Part shown: positions 5,742 through 6,013 of the stretch, in pieces
Layout of the letters: each line of letters begins with the position of its first letter
Numbering within the stretch: position 1 is the first letter of the stretch
Source: an uncultured Dorea sp.
GTDB lineage: Bacteria; Bacillota_A; Clostridia; Lachnospirales; Lachnospiraceae
DNA length: 6,013 nt
Assembly: GCA_948468495.1 (NCBI GenBank)
Contig: CAOKJI010000134.1
Coordinates: forward strand, 1-6,013
Direction of reading: 5' to 3'
The notes under the pieces: generated by a model
Told to the model about the DNA's origin: nothing
What the model saw: the letters and a program-made list of their open reading frames with translations, nothing else
Databases searched by the model: none
Made by a program: the position numbers and the translations under genes

Positions 5742-6013
5742 ATGGCAGCCGTAGCAAGGCCTCTGAAGAAAAAAGAAAGAGAACGTATCCTGGAAGTAGT
5801 TTTAAATGCCCATAAGCAGCAGTATACGCCGGAACTTCTCTGTGAATTTCAGAAGATCGTCGAAACCAAATATTACTATTGGTGGCTGATGGATATGAAA
5901 AAAGAAGAATATGCCTTGGAACTTTTTACAGAAGATTTCCGCTGTTATCACAATGGACAGTTAGCAGCAAAAGATCCTCTGACTCAGGCAAAGCACGCTA
6001 AATGGAGCAATCT
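5742..6013 (+). CDS. baiI: BaiI-like SnoaL-fold protein, N-terminal 90 residues (partial)
   Basis: The frame is open from the ATG to the right edge, giving 90 residues; the rest lies outside. The start of the protein (PLKKKERERILEVVLNAHK, then YTPELLCEFQKIV) resembles BaiI, the gene after baiH in the classical bai operon, and the position directly behind baiH agrees. BaiI belongs to the SnoaL/NTF2-like fold like BaiE and has been proposed to be a 7beta-dehydratase; to my knowledge this is less firmly established than the role of BaiE. Tyr46 and Asp51 (in YWWLMD) have the same spacing as the catalytic Tyr30 and Asp35 of BaiE, and the following helix and strand (ELFTEDFRCYHNGQLAAKDP) align with the same part of BaiE. 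The histidine expected further on would lie beyond the edge. Expected to be cytosolic and cotranslated with BaiH. Confidence 0.78.
   Translation, partial: MAAVARPLKKKERERILEVVLNAHKQQYTPELLCEFQKIVETKYYYWWLMDMKKEEYALELFTEDFRCYHNGQLAAKDPLTQAKHAKWSN

Overview
The window looks like a piece of a gut anaerobe of the Clostridia, most likely a Lachnospiraceae member of the Clostridium scindens type. The reason is four adjacent genes whose products resemble proteins of the bile-acid-inducible (bai) pathway, which converts primary bile acids to secondary ones by 7-dehydroxylation. Base composition is moderate, with an AT-rich intergenic region and strong AGGAGG ribosome binding sites, as expected for this group. 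Family assignments rest on recognising protein sequence from memory. No database search or alignment was run.

Layout, left to right. Bases 1-699 (minus strand) hold the first 233 codons of a sugar-transfer-type ATP-grasp protein that runs off the left edge and is probably unrelated to bile acids. A long hairpin at 721-761 looks like the transcription terminator of the unit to its right. Bases 774-1325 (minus) encode a BaiE-like bile acid dehydratase, and 1350-3272 (minus) a BaiCD-like flavin/iron-sulfur steroid oxidoreductase; the two are 24 bases apart and form an operon with baiCD first. Bases 3273-3726 are an AT-rich divergent control region of about 450 bases with repeated short motifs and no gene. 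Bases 3727-5718 (plus) encode a BaiH-like oxidoreductase, followed 23 bases later by the start of a BaiI-like SnoaL-fold protein (5742 to the right edge).

The four bai-like genes form a mirror image: each side has an Old Yellow Enzyme-type oxidoreductase followed by a small SnoaL-fold protein, and both sides read outward from one shared control region. Known BaiCD and BaiE act on the 7alpha-hydroxy series. BaiH was first described as acting on the 7beta series, and in later pathway reconstitution as reducing the 4,6-diene intermediate. BaiI has been suggested to be a 7beta-dehydratase. In the well-known bai operon these genes lie on one strand together with baiB, baiA, baiF and baiG. None of those is in this window, and baiH is not preceded by baiG. 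The region is therefore either a rearranged bai locus or a second, accessory set of bai-like enzymes. The BaiH and BaiI products look very close to the classical proteins, while BaiCD and BaiE look more divergent.
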